From Saccharopolyspora erythraea NRRL 2338 (GTDB taxonomy: Bacteria > Actinomycetota > Actinomycetes > Mycobacteriales > Pseudonocardiaceae): 64,000 bases of DNA. Shown one piece after another: positions 1 through 8,633 of the stretch (positions are counted from its first letter, which is position 1; the number at the start of each line of letters is the position of its first letter). The stretch spans positions 310,001-374,000 of the forward strand of contig NC_009142.1 of the NCBI RefSeq assembly GCF_000062885.1, in the 5' to 3' direction. Position numbers and translations under genes: made by a program. The notes beneath the pieces are model-generated. The model was not told where the DNA came from and ran no database searches. It saw nothing but the letters and a program-made list of their open reading frames with translations.

Positions 1-2
1 CG

Positions 3-128
3 CTCGCGCTGTTCTTCCCGGGCATGGTCGACGCGGGCGACGAGGTCCTGCAGGTGATGGCCGACTTCGGGCTCGCGGCGGTGTTCTGGGTGCTGGTCAC
101 CGGCCTCCTGGCCCGCGTGTTCGGCTGA
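3..128 (+). CDS. Small membrane protein, 3' end only
   Basis: Only the last 41 codons are in the window; the gene begins upstream. The readable part is hydrophobic and ends with a transmembrane-like stretch (AAVFWVLVTGLLARVFG). Its pattern, a short loop then a run containing GLAAVFWVLVT, resembles the end of the next gene (GIAALFWLVATSIAVRIL), so the two look like tandem paralogues. No catalytic motif is visible and no function is proposed. Confidence 0.6.
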   Translation, partial: LALFFPGMVDAGDEVLQVMADFGLAAVFWVLVTGLLARVFG

Positions 129-175
129 GCGCCTGTCTTTGAACTCGCCTGCGGGGGCGGTGTCGGTGGCGGAAC

Positions 176-261
176 CTCAGGCGTCCTCTGGCTGCGGGAT
201 CTTTTTCTCACGTATCACGCATACGCCGCGAAAAAGCTGTCCTCGCCAGAGGACGCCTGAG
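176..261. repeat. Long perfect inverted repeat in the 129-396 gap
   Basis: Arms CTCAGGCGTCCTCTGGC (176-192) and its exact complement (245-261) form a 17-bp perfect stem. Inside it, CTTTTTC (201-207) pairs with GAAAAAG (230-236), so the whole forms a nested cruciform. A second palindrome follows (AAGCGGC-TAC-GCCGCTT, about 295-311). The 129-396 gap separates two co-directional paralogues and shows no convincing gene. A terminator or processing structure for the upstream gene is likely, but a small repeat element is also possible. Confidence 0.7.
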
Positions 262-396
262 AACCCGCGGCGGTGCCGGTTGCGTGGGTGGGCCAAGCGG
301 CTACGCCGCTTCACAGGCAAAAGGCGGCCTCTGAGGCGGCGGACCGCCCGCGCGCGGGGCTACCGACGGGTAGGTGCGGCGTGCAACACTCCGGGC

Positions 397-771
397 ATGT
401 CCGAGAGTGATTCCGCGGCCGGCACCCACGAGGTCGGTGGCGGTCGTCGGCGCAGGCACCGGTCGTTCGACGCCGCGCGTGCGCGCGTCCGGGTGGCGGG
501 CGCGCTGATCGCGGTCGTCCGGTGGATCGGCACGCTGGCGGCGGCTCTGCTCGCGCTGCACGTGGTGCTGACGCTCGGCGGCGCGAACCCGGACAACAGC
601 ATCGCGCGGTTCGTCGCGGACTGGGCGCAGCCGCTGGCGCTGGGCTTCTCCGACCTGTTCGTGCCGCAGGACCCGCAGCTGGCGATCCTGCTCAACTACG
701 GCATCGCGGCGCTGTTCTGGCTGGTCGCGACCTCCATCGCGGTCCGCATCCTGCGACTGATCGCCCGCTGA
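397..771 (+). CDS. Small two-TM membrane protein
   Basis: A 124-residue protein. The N-terminal 35 residues are basic and low-complexity (GGGRRRRHRS). Two hydrophobic helices follow, roughly residues 38-60 (VAGALIAVVRWIGTLAAALLAL) and 100-120 (GIAALFWLVATSIAVRIL), separated by a loop. ATG 397 was chosen because the basic N-terminus and first helix follow at once; the longer upstream reading runs through the palindromic gap and looks non-coding. It is a paralogue of the truncated gene at the window's left edge. Function unknown. Confidence 0.65.
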   Translation: MSESDSAAGTHEVGGGRRRRHRSFDAARARVRVAGALIAVVRWIGTLAAALLALHVVLTLGGANPDNSIARFVADWAQPLALGFSDLFVPQDPQLAILLNYGIAALFWLVATSIAVRILRLIAR

Positions 772-785
772 GCCAGGGGCGCGGA

Positions 786-1585
786 TTGGGCGAGTTCAGC
801 TACCGCGCCGACGACGGAGTGCTCCTGCACGCGACCGCCGTCGGTACCGGGCCCGCGGTCGTCCTGCTCCACGGCGGAGGACCGGACCACCGCAGCCTGC
901 TGCCGCTCGCCCGCCTCCTCGCCGACCGCAACGCGGTGGTCGTGCCCGACGTGCGCGGTTACGGCCGGTCGGTCTGCGCCGACCCCGCCAGGCACACCTG
1001 GGCCAGGTACGCCGACGACGTGGTCGACCTGCTCGACCACATCGGCGTCGACCGCGCGGTGGTCGGCGGCACCGGTCTCGGCGCGACCGTCGCCATGAGG
1101 ACCGCTGCCGCCCACGCGGACAGGGTTGCGGGCACCGTCCTCATCAGCGTCGAGGACATCGAGGACGACGAGGCGAAACGCGCCGAGACCGCCTTCATGG
1201 ACGCCTTCGCCGAGCGCGTGCGGACCGAGGGGATCGAGGCGCGGCCTGGGAGCCGATCCTGCCCGCGCTCGCACCGGTCATCGGCGAGCTGGTCCGGGAC
1301 GCCATACCGCGCTCGGACCCAGCGAGCGTCGCGGCCGCCGCGGCGATCGGACGCGACCGGTCGTTCCGCACCGTGGAGGAGGTCTCCGCGGTCACCGCGC
1401 CGACGCTGGTCTTCCCCGGGATCGACGAGCGCCACCCGACCGCGCTCGCGGCAAGGCTGGTCGAGGTCATGCCCCGGGCGAGGCTGGTGCCGACGGCGTT
1501 CTCCGCCGGCCTCCGCACGGCCGACGACCTCGCCGCGGCGGTCGCGCCCGCCATCTCGGAGTTCCTGGCCGACCTGCACCGGTGA
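786..1585 (+). pseudogene. Alpha/beta hydrolase, frameshifted
   Basis: Two reading frames together make one alpha/beta-hydrolase-fold protein. The first frame (TTG 786 to about 1240, preceded by an AGGGG-type ribosome site) carries the oxyanion motif HGGG, PDVRGYGRS and an elbow reading GTGLG. After about position 1242 the homology continues only in another frame (WEPILPALAPVIGELV, then APTLVFPGIDERHP) up to the stop at 1583-1585. A single missing base near 1240-1250 explains the break. At the nucleophile elbow the expected Ser is replaced by Gly, so even the intact protein may be a non-catalytic relative. It is a decayed gene, a real frameshift, or a sequencing error. Confidence 0.7.
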
Positions 1586-1599
1586 CCCGCACCGGGGCC

Positions 1600-2751
1600 T
1601 CAGCTCTCGCGGTCGAGCTGCTCCAACACCTCGCGGACGACCTCGGCGGCCTCCCAAACGTCGATGTAGCGCAGCCACGACGGCGCGAAGCTGAAGCGCA
1701 GCAGGTCCGGGTCGACGAAGTCGACCACGACGCCCCTGGCGAACAGCTCGGCCACGACGAGCTGGGCACGCGGGTGGCGCAGGCTCACCTGCGGACCGCG
1801 CCGCCTGCCGCGTCTGGGCGGCACGATCTCGACACCGGGCGCGCGCAGCAGCCGGTCGACGAACAGCGAGACCAGCCCGCCCGTCTTGGCCTCCAGCTCG
1901 GCGCCGGACACCCCGTCCAGCATCGACAGGCCGTGGCGCAGCTCCGACAGCGCCAGCGTCGACGGCGCGCCGCTGAAGCCCGATGCCGCCTGGCTGAGCA
2001 CGCCGTCGCAGCCGCGGTCGCGCCCGCCCAGCTCCCGCTGGTGGCGTTCGGCGACGAACCAGTAGGCCGGGGCGCCGGGGCCGCCGCCGAGGTAGCGGTG
2101 GCCGCAGCCGACGGCGAGGTCGGCGTTCCAGGCGTGCAGGTCGACGTCGAGCGCACCGGCCGACTCGCTGAGCTCCCAGAGCACCAGCACGCCCTGCTCG
2201 TGCAGGGCGGCCGTCGTGGCCACCGGGTCGCGCACCGCGCCGGAGCGGACGTCGGTGTGCGACAGCGCCACCACCGCCACCCGGTCGAACGGCAGCTCCG
2301 CCAGGTCGTCGAAGAGCAGCAACTCGGTGCCGGTGTAGGCGGCCGCGGAGCGGGCGAGGTAGTGGTCGCTGGCGAAGCAGTCGCGGCCGACGGCCAGCGC
2401 GGAGTGCTCCGGGCGCAGCCGGGAGGCCGCCACCAGCGCCTTGAACAGGTTGACCGACGTCGTCTCGGCCACGGTCAGCTCGCACTCGCCGGCCCCGATG
2501 AGGCGGGCCAGCTTCGCGGCGCACGTGCGCGCCTCAAGCTCCCAGTCCGGGGCGAAGCGGCGTGCGCAGCTCTCCATCCAGCGGTGTTCGGCGAACTTGC
2601 GGAGCCGGGCGCTGGTCCTGCTCGGAGCCGCGCCGCCGCTGTTGCCGTCGAGCCGGATCAGCCCCGGCGGCAGCTCGTAGCGCACGCGCAGACCCGCGAG
2701 GGCATCGGCACTGTCGAGTGCCGTCGCGGCAGGTCGCGTGCTCGTCCACAC
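1600..2751 (-). CDS. Kynureninase-like fold-type I PLP protein lacking the Schiff-base lysine
   Basis: A 383-residue protein that aligns along its length with kynureninase (EC 3.7.1.3), the enzyme that splits kynurenine into anthranilate and alanine. The family core is recognisable: LRLDGNSGG-like N-terminal motif, ETTSVNLFK, SHTDVRSG, LWELSESAG and GHRYLGGGPG. In real kynureninases the last motif is YKYLNGGPG and its Lys binds PLP; here Arg219 occupies that place. The Asp that contacts the PLP pyridine nitrogen is Glu193, and the His of the LAHSAG motif is Glu196. Spacing between the two altered sites (26 residues) matches the family, so this is substitution, not misalignment. No other tryptophan-catabolism gene is nearby. 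The start is GTG 2751. It is probably a pseudoenzyme or one with altered chemistry. Confidence 0.7.
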   Translation of the reverse strand: MWTSTRPAATALDSADALAGLRVRYELPPGLIRLDGNSGGAAPSRTSARLRKFAEHRWMESCARRFAPDWELEARTCAAKLARLIGAGECELTVAETTSVNLFKALVAASRLRPEHSALAVGRDCFASDHYLARSAAAYTGTELLLFDDLAELPFDRVAVVALSHTDVRSGAVRDPVATTAALHEQGVLVLWELSESAGALDVDLHAWNADLAVGCGHRYLGGGPGAPAYWFVAERHQRELGGRDRGCDGVLSQAASGFSGAPSTLALSELRHGLSMLDGVSGAELEAKTGGLVSLFVDRLLRAPGVEIVPPRRGRRRGPQVSLRHPRAQLVVAELFARGVVVDFVDPDLLRFSFAPSWLRYIDVWEAAEVVREVLEQLDRES

Positions 2752-2769
2752 GAGTGAAGTATTACTCCA

Positions 2770-2783
2770 TTACCCTACGGTAA
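2770..2783. promoter_or_regulatory. Short palindrome in AT-rich promoter of the kynureninase-like gene
   Basis: TTACCCTACGGTAA is an inverted repeat with 5-bp arms (TTACC/GGTAA). It lies in an unusually AT-rich patch 19-32 bp upstream of the GTG at 2751, where a promoter is expected. A regulator site is plausible; which protein would bind is unknown. Confidence 0.35.
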
Positions 2784-2923
2784 GTATCCATTTCACCATC
2801 TTGGTTCAAGACTCAAATGAATTCATGGTGCGTTCGGAGCCGCTTGACTGGCCCGTTCGGCATGATCGCGGCTCGGCCACCAGGCAGAGCCGGGGGTGTG
2901 ATCGACACTCCCGGTGCACGGGA

Positions 2924-3580
2924 TCAGAAGAGCGCCTTGCCCCAGGTGTCGGTGAACACCAGCTCGGACAGCGGCTTGCGGGCGCGCGGCGCGGCCTCCT
3001 TGGCCTGCAGCCGTTCCGGCAGCTCCGCGGGCGAGCCGTAGCCGCCGACCGCGATGGCCACCATCGGCTCGAAGTCGCCCGGGATCGCGAACTCCGCTCG
3101 CGCCGCGTCGCGGTCGAAACCGGCCATCTGGTGCGCGACCAGCCCCTCCGCCACGGCCTGCAGCACCAGGTTCTGGCTGGCCAGCCCCAGGCCGTACTCG
3201 CCGTAGGGCATCGGCTCGCCCTCGTCGCCGACCACCCGCGCCACGCCGATGGCCAGCGCCGCCGCGGGTTCGGTCCAGCCCCGGTTGCCGCGCGAGAGCG
3301 TGGCGTGGATGCGGTCGAAGGTGTCCTCGCCCCGCCTGCCCGCGATGTAGCGCGCCGGCTGCGTGTTGCCCCACGAGGGGGCCCAGCGCGCGGCCTCGAA
3401 CAGGGCGGTGAACTGCTCGTCGGTCAGCTCGACCGCCGGGTCCAGCGCCCGCGGGCTCCAGCGCTCGGCGATCAGCGGGTGCAGGGGGACCGAGGAGTCC
3501 GCGGGCTTGGCCGCCCCCTCGGCAGCGATGGGGCTCGCGGGCTCGCCGGTGCGGGCGTGCGCGCGTTCGTCAGCGGTCAT
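2924..3580 (-). CDS. Nitroreductase family protein
   Basis: A 218-residue FMN-dependent nitroreductase-fold protein, predicted to use NAD(P)H to reduce nitro or quinone substrates in the cytoplasm. The family pattern begins with IAERWSPRAL, where the conserved Arg-Ser/Trp-Ser-Pro-Arg region contacts FMN phosphate, followed by ARWAPSWGNTQPAR and a later GYGSPAELPERL segment. The ATG at 3580 has a good GGGAGGCG ribosome site about 5 bases upstream. The first 25 residues are a low-complexity extension ahead of the domain. It lies 16 bp downstream of the mannosyltransferase gene on the same strand and may be cotranscribed. The natural substrate cannot be told. Confidence 0.8.
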   Translation of the reverse strand: MTADERAHARTGEPASPIAAEGAAKPADSSVPLHPLIAERWSPRALDPAVELTDEQFTALFEAARWAPSWGNTQPARYIAGRRGEDTFDRIHATLSRGNRGWTEPAAALAIGVARVVGDEGEPMPYGEYGLGLASQNLVLQAVAEGLVAHQMAGFDRDAARAEFAIPGDFEPMVAIAVGGYGSPAELPERLQAKEAAPRARKPLSELVFTDTWGKALF

Positions 3581-3596
3581 CGAGCGCCTCCCGATG

Positions 3597-4838
3597 TCAC
3601 ATCGCGTAGGGCCATGCGGTCAGAGAGTAGGCCCCGAACCAGGACCCGAAGCAGACCAGCAGCACCGCCGTGCAGACCGCCGTCGTCGTCCGCCGGTTGG
3701 CCAGTCCGATGGCCACCGGTACCAGCAGCGGGAACGCCGGCAGCATCAGCCGGACCTTGGAGTACATCAGCCCGTCCGAGCCGAGGTCGAGCACCAGCAC
3801 CGCCGCGGCGAACAGCACCAGCGGCCACGGCATCCGGTAGCGCAGGCACAGCACGAACAGCACCAGCGCGGCCAGCACTATCCAGGCGGTGAAGGTCTCC
3901 AGCACCGACTTGTCGGCGGTCAGCGTCTCGACGACGAACTCCGTGGTCCGCACGCCGCCGTCGAAGGCCGACGACCAGCCGCGCTGCTGGAGCTCGAAGT
4001 AGCCGCCGAGCTTGCCGGTCTGCAAGCCGACCCAGCCCACGTAGGCGAGCATGCCGATCGGCGCCAGCAGCATCGCCAGCAGCGGCCGCCACAGCTCCCG
4101 CCGCCGGACGATGGCGATCAGCGCCGCCAGCCCGACCACCGCGATCAGCGCGGCCGCGGTCGGCCGCACCAGCCCGGCCGCCGCGCAGCACAGGCCGGCC
4201 AGCAGCCACTTGCGCTCGACGACACCGATCAGCGCCCAGATGGACAGCGCGCAGAACAGCGCCTCCGAGTACGCCATGGACAGCACGACCGACATCGGCG
4301 CCGCCGCGAACAGCACCACCAGCAGCAGCCCGGTCCCCTCCGAACCGCCGATCCGCTTCCCGAGCCGGGCCAGGCCGTAGGCGGCCACCACGCCGCACAG
4401 CAGGCTCACCGTGATCGCCGCGCCGAGCGCGCTCACGCCCGGGAGCAGGCCGAACAGCCGCACCAGCAGCGGGTAGCCGGGGAAGAACGCCAGCGGTGTC
4501 TCCGGGTAGCGGTTGCCGAACCCGTCGACCATGCCCGGGTCGACCCCGCCGTAGTCGTGCTCGGCGATCTCCAGGTACCACTCGCCGTCCCAGGCGCCGA
4601 GGTTGTCGGAGAGAGATTCGTCATTGGCCGCCGACAGCCACGCCAGCACCAGCAGGCCGAAGAAACGGATTGCGAGGTAAACCACACCCGGGGCCACCAG
4701 GAGCAGTCCGCGGCGGTGTTCGCGCAGCGCCTCCCGGACCGCGGCCAGCCGGTGGTCACCGGGACGTTTCTGCTGGTTGCGGACTGTCTCCGCGGTGTTG
4801 CACCGCTGCGGGTCCAAGGCTCCCGGAGAGGTGGGCAC
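3597..4838 (-). CDS. Polytopic GT-C mannosyltransferase-like membrane protein (PIG-V type)
   Basis: A 413-residue integral membrane protein with about 8-10 hydrophobic helices. Between the first and second helix is an acidic lumenal-type loop, AWDGEWYLEIAEHDYGG, followed by RYPETPLAFFPGYPLLVRL. That arrangement, with W-D-x-x-W-Y in the first loop, is typical of GT-C polyprenyl-phosphate-mannose-dependent transferases related to PIG-V, common in actinobacteria. It would act in the plasma membrane, adding a sugar to a lipid or protein acceptor outside the cytoplasm. The GTG at 4838 gives a 50-residue hydrophilic N-terminus, and a start further inside is possible. The 288-bp gap to ask shows no gene. 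Confidence 0.7.
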   Translation of the reverse strand: MPTSPGALDPQRCNTAETVRNQQKRPGDHRLAAVREALREHRRGLLLVAPGVVYLAIRFFGLLVLAWLSAANDESLSDNLGAWDGEWYLEIAEHDYGGVDPGMVDGFGNRYPETPLAFFPGYPLLVRLFGLLPGVSALGAAITVSLLCGVVAAYGLARLGKRIGGSEGTGLLLVVLFAAAPMSVVLSMAYSEALFCALSIWALIGVVERKWLLAGLCCAAAGLVRPTAAALIAVVGLAALIAIVRRRELWRPLLAMLLAPIGMLAYVGWVGLQTGKLGGYFELQQRGWSSAFDGGVRTTEFVVETLTADKSVLETFTAWIVLAALVLFVLCLRYRMPWPLVLFAAAVLVLDLGSDGLMYSKVRLMLPAFPLLVPVAIGLANRRTTTAVCTAVLLVCFGSWFGAYSLTAWPYAM

Positions 4839-5126
4839 CGCGCGCCTCCGAACTTGTCGACAAAACGGCCTCCCAGGCTAGTCCCACGTTGCCGGAGTAG
4901 GGCGGGGCGGTAACGATTCGGTAGGCTGTACCGGCAGCGGAGCGACCTGGTAGAGGCCGCTTCGGCCGTTCGGGCCGAGCTGCTCTCCACGGGTCGCGGG
5001 GTACCTCCGGCACCGGTCACGGCCGGTTTCGGCGGCGCTCTTCGTCCATCCGGCGTCAGTGCGGGGACAACCCGCACCCGGGGCGACCGCAGCCTTGCGA
5101 GGCACGGCCCGAGGAGGTTTTTTCAC

Positions 5127-6392
5127 GTGGCGCTCGTCGTCCAGAAGTACGGCGGTTCTTCACTCGAGAGTGCCGATCGCATCAAACGGGTCGCAGAGCG
5201 CATCGTCGAGACCCGCAAGGCGGGCAATGACGTGGTCGTCGTGTGCTCCGCGATGGGAGATACCACTGACGAGCTGCTCGACCTCGCCCAGCAGGTCAAC
5301 CCGGCCCCGCCGGAGCGCGAGCTCGACATGCTGCTCACCGCCGGTGAGCGCATCTCCAACGCCCTGGTCGCGATGGCCATCGAGGCCCTCGGCGCCGAGG
5401 CCCGCTCGTTCTCGGGCTCCCAGGCCGGTGTGATCACCACTTCCGCCCACCAGAACGCCCGCATCATCGACGTCACGCCCGGCCGGGTGCAGGAGGCCCT
5501 GAAGCAGGGCCAGGTCGTGCTGGTCGCCGGTTTCCAGGGCGTCGCCCAGGACACCAAGGACATCACGACGCTCGGCCGCGGCGGCTCGGACACCACGGCG
5601 GTCGCGGTGGCCGCCGCGATGAACGCCGACGTGTGCGAGATCTACACCGACGTCGACGGCGTCTACACCGCGGACCCGCGCATCGTCTCCGATGCCAAGC
5701 ACCTGGACCGCATCACCTACGAGGAGATGCTCGAGATGGCGGCGACCGGTGCGAAGGTGCTGCACCTGCGCGCCGTCGAATACGCCCGCCGCTACGGCGT
5801 GCCCCTGCACGTCCGCTCTTCGTACTCACCCAAGTCCGGAACGATCGTTTCCGGCAGTGTGGAGGACCTTTCCGTGGAACAGGCGATGATCACCGGCGTC
5901 GCGCACGACCGGTCGGAGGCCAAGGTCACCGTGCGCGGTGTGCCGGACAACCCGGGTATCGCGGGGCGGATCTTCCGCGTGATCGCCGATGCCGAGATCG
6001 ACATCGACATGGTGCTGCAGAACGTCTCCGGCACCGCGTCGGGCCGCACCGACATCACCTTCACCGTGGCGCGTAGCAACGGCGCGCTGGCGGTGACCGA
6101 GCTGGAGAAGATCAAGGACGAGCTCGGCTTCGACCAGGTGGTCTACGACGACCACGTCGGCAAGGTCTCGCTGGTCGGCGCGGGCATGCGCTCGCACCCC
6201 GGCGTCACGGCGACCTTCTGCGAGGCGCTGTCGCACGCCGGCGTGAACATCGAGATCATCAACACCTCGGAGATCCGGATCTCGGTGCTGATCCGCGACA
6301 CCCAGCTCGAGGACGCCGTCGCGGCGCTGCACGCGGCGTTCGAGCTCGGTGGCGACGAGGAAGCCGTCGTCTACGCGGGGAGTGGTCGCTGA
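5127..6392 (+). CDS. ask: Aspartate kinase, alpha subunit
   Basis: A 421-residue aspartokinase (EC 2.7.2.4), the first step from aspartate to lysine, threonine, methionine and diaminopimelate for the wall. The kinase motif KYGGSS is at residues 7-12, and [10 protein letters not shown] is near 147-156. Two ACT domains fill the C-terminal 170 residues ([19 protein letters not shown] and [18 protein letters not shown]), the usual site of concerted lysine/threonine feedback. The GTG at 5127 has a strong GAGGAGG site and follows a T-run. asd overlaps its stop by one base, so the pair is an operon. The length matches the corynebacterial/mycobacterial enzyme (421 residues). Confidence 0.97.
   Translation: MALVVQKYGGSSLESADRIKRVAERIVETRKAGNDVVVVCSAMGDTTDELLDLAQQVNPAPPERELDMLLTAGERISNALVAMAIEALGAEARSFSGSQAGVITTSAHQNARIIDVTPGRVQEALKQGQVVLVAGFQGVAQDTKDITTLGRGGSDTTAVAVAAAMNADVCEIYTDVDGVYTADPRIVSDAKHLDRITYEEMLEMAATGAKVLHLRAVEYARRYGVPLHVRSSYSPKSGTIVSGSVEDLSVEQAMITGVAHDRSEAKVTVRGVPDNPGIAGRIFRVIADAEIDIDMVLQNVSGTASGRTDITFTVARSNGALAVTELEKIKDELGFDQVVYDDHVGKVSLVGAGMRSHPGVTATFCEALSHAGVNIEIINTSEIRISVLIRDTQLEDAVAALHAAFELGGDEEAVVYAGSGR
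5874..6392 (+). CDS. ask: Aspartate kinase beta subunit from an internal in-frame start
   Basis: Inside the aspartokinase gene, GTG at codon 250 is preceded by GGAGG at the right distance (5861-5865). Translation from here gives 172 residues holding only the two ACT regulatory domains. In Corynebacterium glutamicum the beta subunit of the alpha2beta2 enzyme starts at the same codon number and has the same length, so the internal start is very likely used here. Confidence 0.8.
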   Translation: MEQAMITGVAHDRSEAKVTVRGVPDNPGIAGRIFRVIADAEIDIDMVLQNVSGTASGRTDITFTVARSNGALAVTELEKIKDELGFDQVVYDDHVGKVSLVGAGMRSHPGVTATFCEALSHAGVNIEIINTSEIRISVLIRDTQLEDAVAALHAAFELGGDEEAVVYAGSGR

Positions 6393-7468
6393 TGGCCGAG
6401 CAGAACGCGCGCCCGACCGTTGCGATCGTGGGTGCCACCGGCGCGGTCGGCACCGTCATGATCGACATCATCAACAACCGGCCCTCGGTGCCGTGGGGTG
6501 AGATCCGGCTGATCGCCTCGCCGCGCTCGGCGGGCAAGAAGATCACCGTGCGCGGTGAGGAGCGGACCGTCGTCGCACTTGCGCCGGAGGCGTTCGACGG
6601 GGTGGACATCGCCCTGTTCGACGTGCCGGACGAGGTCTCGGCGCAGTGGGCCCCGGTGGCCGCCGAGCGCGGTGCCATCGCGGTCGACAACTCCGGCGCG
6701 TTCCGGCTGGACCCCGACGTGCCGCTGGTGGTGCCCGAGGTCAACGCCGCGAAGGTGCACGAGCGGCCCAAGGGCATCATCGCCAACCCGAACTGCACGA
6801 CCCTGTCGATGATGGCCGCGCTCGGTGCGCTGCACCGCGAGTTCGGCCTGCGCGAGCTGGTCGTCGCCTCCTACCAGGCCGCCTCCGGCGCCGGGCAGGA
6901 AGGCGTGGACCGCCTCTACGCCGAGGTCTCGGCGGTGGCGGGCAAGCAGGTCGGCGTGCGCGGCGGTGACGTCGCGGAGGCGCTGTCGGCGGCCGGGCTG
7001 CCGGAGGAGACCCCGTTCAAGGCGCCGCTGGCGATGAACGTGGTGCCGTGGGCGGGTTCCCGCAAGGACGACGGGTGGACCTCCGAGGAGCTCAAGGTCC
7101 GCAACGAGTCCCGCAAGATCCTGGGCATCCCGGACCTGAAGGTCTCGGCCACCTGCGTGCGGGTTCCGGTGCTGACCACCCACTCGCTGGCGGTGCACGC
7201 CACCTTCGAGCGGGAGGTCACCGTCGACCAGGCGCACAAGGTCTTCGGCTCGCAGCCGTCGATCGTCCTGCAGGACGACCCGGACAACGGCGTGTTCCCG
7301 ACCCCGGCGGCGGTCGTCGGCGGCGACCCGACCTACGTGGGCCGGGTGCGGCAGGCGCTGGACTTCCCGAACACGCTGGACTTCTTCGTCTGCGGTGACA
7401 ACCTCCGCAAGGGGGCCGCGCTGAACACCTACGAGATCGCCGAGACCCTCGCGGCGGGCGGCGAGTAG
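6392..7468 (+). CDS. asd: Aspartate-semialdehyde dehydrogenase
   Basis: A 358-residue NADP-dependent dehydrogenase (EC 1.2.1.11) that reduces aspartyl phosphate to aspartate semialdehyde. The N-terminal nucleotide-binding motif is [10 protein letters not shown] (about residues 11-20). The catalytic Cys is Cys135 in NPNCTT. The substrate-binding segment SYQAASGAG and the later RVPVLTTHS, which carries the active-site His region, are intact. The ATG shares its A with the TGA of ask, so the two are translationally coupled. The length is normal for the family, and a strong terminator follows 40 bp downstream. Confidence 0.97.
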   Translation: MAEQNARPTVAIVGATGAVGTVMIDIINNRPSVPWGEIRLIASPRSAGKKITVRGEERTVVALAPEAFDGVDIALFDVPDEVSAQWAPVAAERGAIAVDNSGAFRLDPDVPLVVPEVNAAKVHERPKGIIANPNCTTLSMMAALGALHREFGLRELVVASYQAASGAGQEGVDRLYAEVSAVAGKQVGVRGGDVAEALSAAGLPEETPFKAPLAMNVVPWAGSRKDDGWTSEELKVRNESRKILGIPDLKVSATCVRVPVLTTHSLAVHATFEREVTVDQAHKVFGSQPSIVLQDDPDNGVFPTPAAVVGGDPTYVGRVRQALDFPNTLDFFVCGDNLRKGAALNTYEIAETLAAGGE

Positions 7469-7507
7469 GACCGGCCTCCCACGCGGAGCGTGGGCGGGTT
7501 TCACAAG

Positions 7508-7555
7508 CCGGAGGCGTCCTCATCCCCGACGGGGTGAGGACGCCTCCGGGCTTTT
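7508..7555 (+). terminator. Rho-independent terminator of ask-asd
   Basis: CCGGAGGCGTCCTCA-T-CCCC (7508-7527) pairs with GGGG-TGAGGACGCCTCCGG (7531-7549), giving a 19-bp stem with one bulged T and a GAC loop, followed by GCTTTTC. It sits 40 bp after the asd stop, facing the convergent oxidoreductase gene, and may serve both strands. Confidence 0.9.
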
Positions 7556-7601
7556 CAGGGGGCGGTCTTCGGACTCCGCACCACAACGCAAGGCGACGCT
7601 C

Positions 7602-8531
7602 TCAGGCCCGGGACAGCGCGGTGGCGGCGCGTTCGACGTCCTGGGCGAGCAGGTGGTGGTTGAGCGCGATGGCGGCGGTCGAGCCGGCGCCCGCGGCGCT
7701 GATGAGCTGCGCCGGGGAGTCCACGACGTTGCCCGCCGCCCACACCCCGGCGACGCTCGTGCGGCCCGAGGCGTCGGTGGCCACCCAGCCGTTGTCGCCG
7801 ACCTCGCAGCCGAGGCCGGTGAGCAGCCGGTCGTTCGGCACGAAGCGCGGGCCCGCGAACACCGCCTGCCTGCGCACCTGACGGCCGTCGGCCAGCTCGA
7901 CGGTCAGCCCGTCGCCCGACGAGAGCCGCGCCACCTCGCCGTCGACGATGCGGACGCCCCAGGCGGTCAGCCGCTCGCGTTCCCCGGCTTCGAGCGCGAT
8001 CCGGTTCGGGAAGAACGCCACGTCGTCCGACCACAGCCGCACCAGCGCGGCCTGGTGCACGGTGAACGGGCGGTTGTCGCCGCCCAGCACCCCGAGGGGC
8101 TGGTCGCGCACCTCGTGGCCGTGGCAGTAGGGGCAGTGCAGCACGGTGTCGCCCCAGCGGTCGCGCAGGCCGGGGATGTCGGGCAACTCGTCCCGCAGCC
8201 CGGTGGCGACCAGCACCCCGCGCGTGGTCAGCTCCGCGCCGGAGGCGAGCCGCACGGCGAAGCCGTGCTCCGCGCGCTCGATGCTCGTCGCCAGTGCCTC
8301 GACCACCTCGCCGCCGTACCCGGCCAGCTCCCGCCGTCCGGCGGCGAGCAGCTCCGCCGGGGCCATCCCGTCGCGGGACAGGAAGTTGTGCAGGTGCGCG
8401 GACGGGGCGTTGCGCGGTTCTCCCGCGTCGACCACCACGACCCGCCGGCGGGAACGGGCCAGCAGCGTCGCGGCCGACAGGCCCGCCGCGCCACCCCCGA
8501 CCACCACGGCGTCGTACCGGGTCGCGTCCAT
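7602..8531 (-). CDS. NAD(P)/FAD-dependent oxidoreductase, thioredoxin-reductase-like
   Basis: A 309-residue flavoprotein of the low-molecular-weight thioredoxin reductase superfamily. The FAD dinucleotide motif GGGAAG is at residues 12-17, and the C-terminal FAD motif (GVWAAGNV) is intact. The central segment reads HCPYCHGHEV with Cys133 and Cys136, in place of the CATC dithiol of true thioredoxin reductase. This CPYCHG type is widespread in actinobacteria and is not a proven thioredoxin reductase. It is divergent from a MarR regulator across 102 bp, which suggests direct control and a redox or electrophile signal. Confidence 0.85.
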   Translation of the reverse strand: MDATRYDAVVVGGGAAGLSAATLLARSRRRVVVVDAGEPRNAPSAHLHNFLSRDGMAPAELLAAGRRELAGYGGEVVEALATSIERAEHGFAVRLASGAELTTRGVLVATGLRDELPDIPGLRDRWGDTVLHCPYCHGHEVRDQPLGVLGGDNRPFTVHQAALVRLWSDDVAFFPNRIALEAGERERLTAWGVRIVDGEVARLSSGDGLTVELADGRQVRRQAVFAGPRFVPNDRLLTGLGCEVGDNGWVATDASGRTSVAGVWAAGNVVDSPAQLISAAGAGSTAAIALNHHLLAQDVERAATALSRA

Positions 8532-8599
8532 CTCTTCCTCCCCAGGCTGTGCCGACCGCTTTCCCGGCGGCCGCGGCGTGATCTAGGCTCGGAAAGGTA

Positions 8600-8620
8600 A
8601 CAGGTAGTTCGCTGGTTAAC
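8600..8620. promoter_or_regulatory. Candidate MarR operator between divergent genes
   Basis: In the 102-bp divergent gap, AACAGG and CTGGTT form an imperfect inverted repeat, followed by the self-complementary GTTAAC (8615-8620). It lies just upstream of the marR start. The placement fits autoregulation plus control of the oxidoreductase. The arms are imperfect, so this is tentative. Confidence 0.35.
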
Positions 8621-8633
8621 AAAGTGGGTGGGC

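Noticed and set aside
2738-3892. Long plus-strand frame over the nitroreductase region
   Set aside because: It is Arg-rich and lacks any domain; the minus-strand nitroreductase frame has full family motifs.
4840-5126. Riboswitch or attenuator upstream of ask
   Set aside because: No lysine-riboswitch core, leader peptide or terminator/antiterminator pair could be recognised; only a ribosome site is clear.
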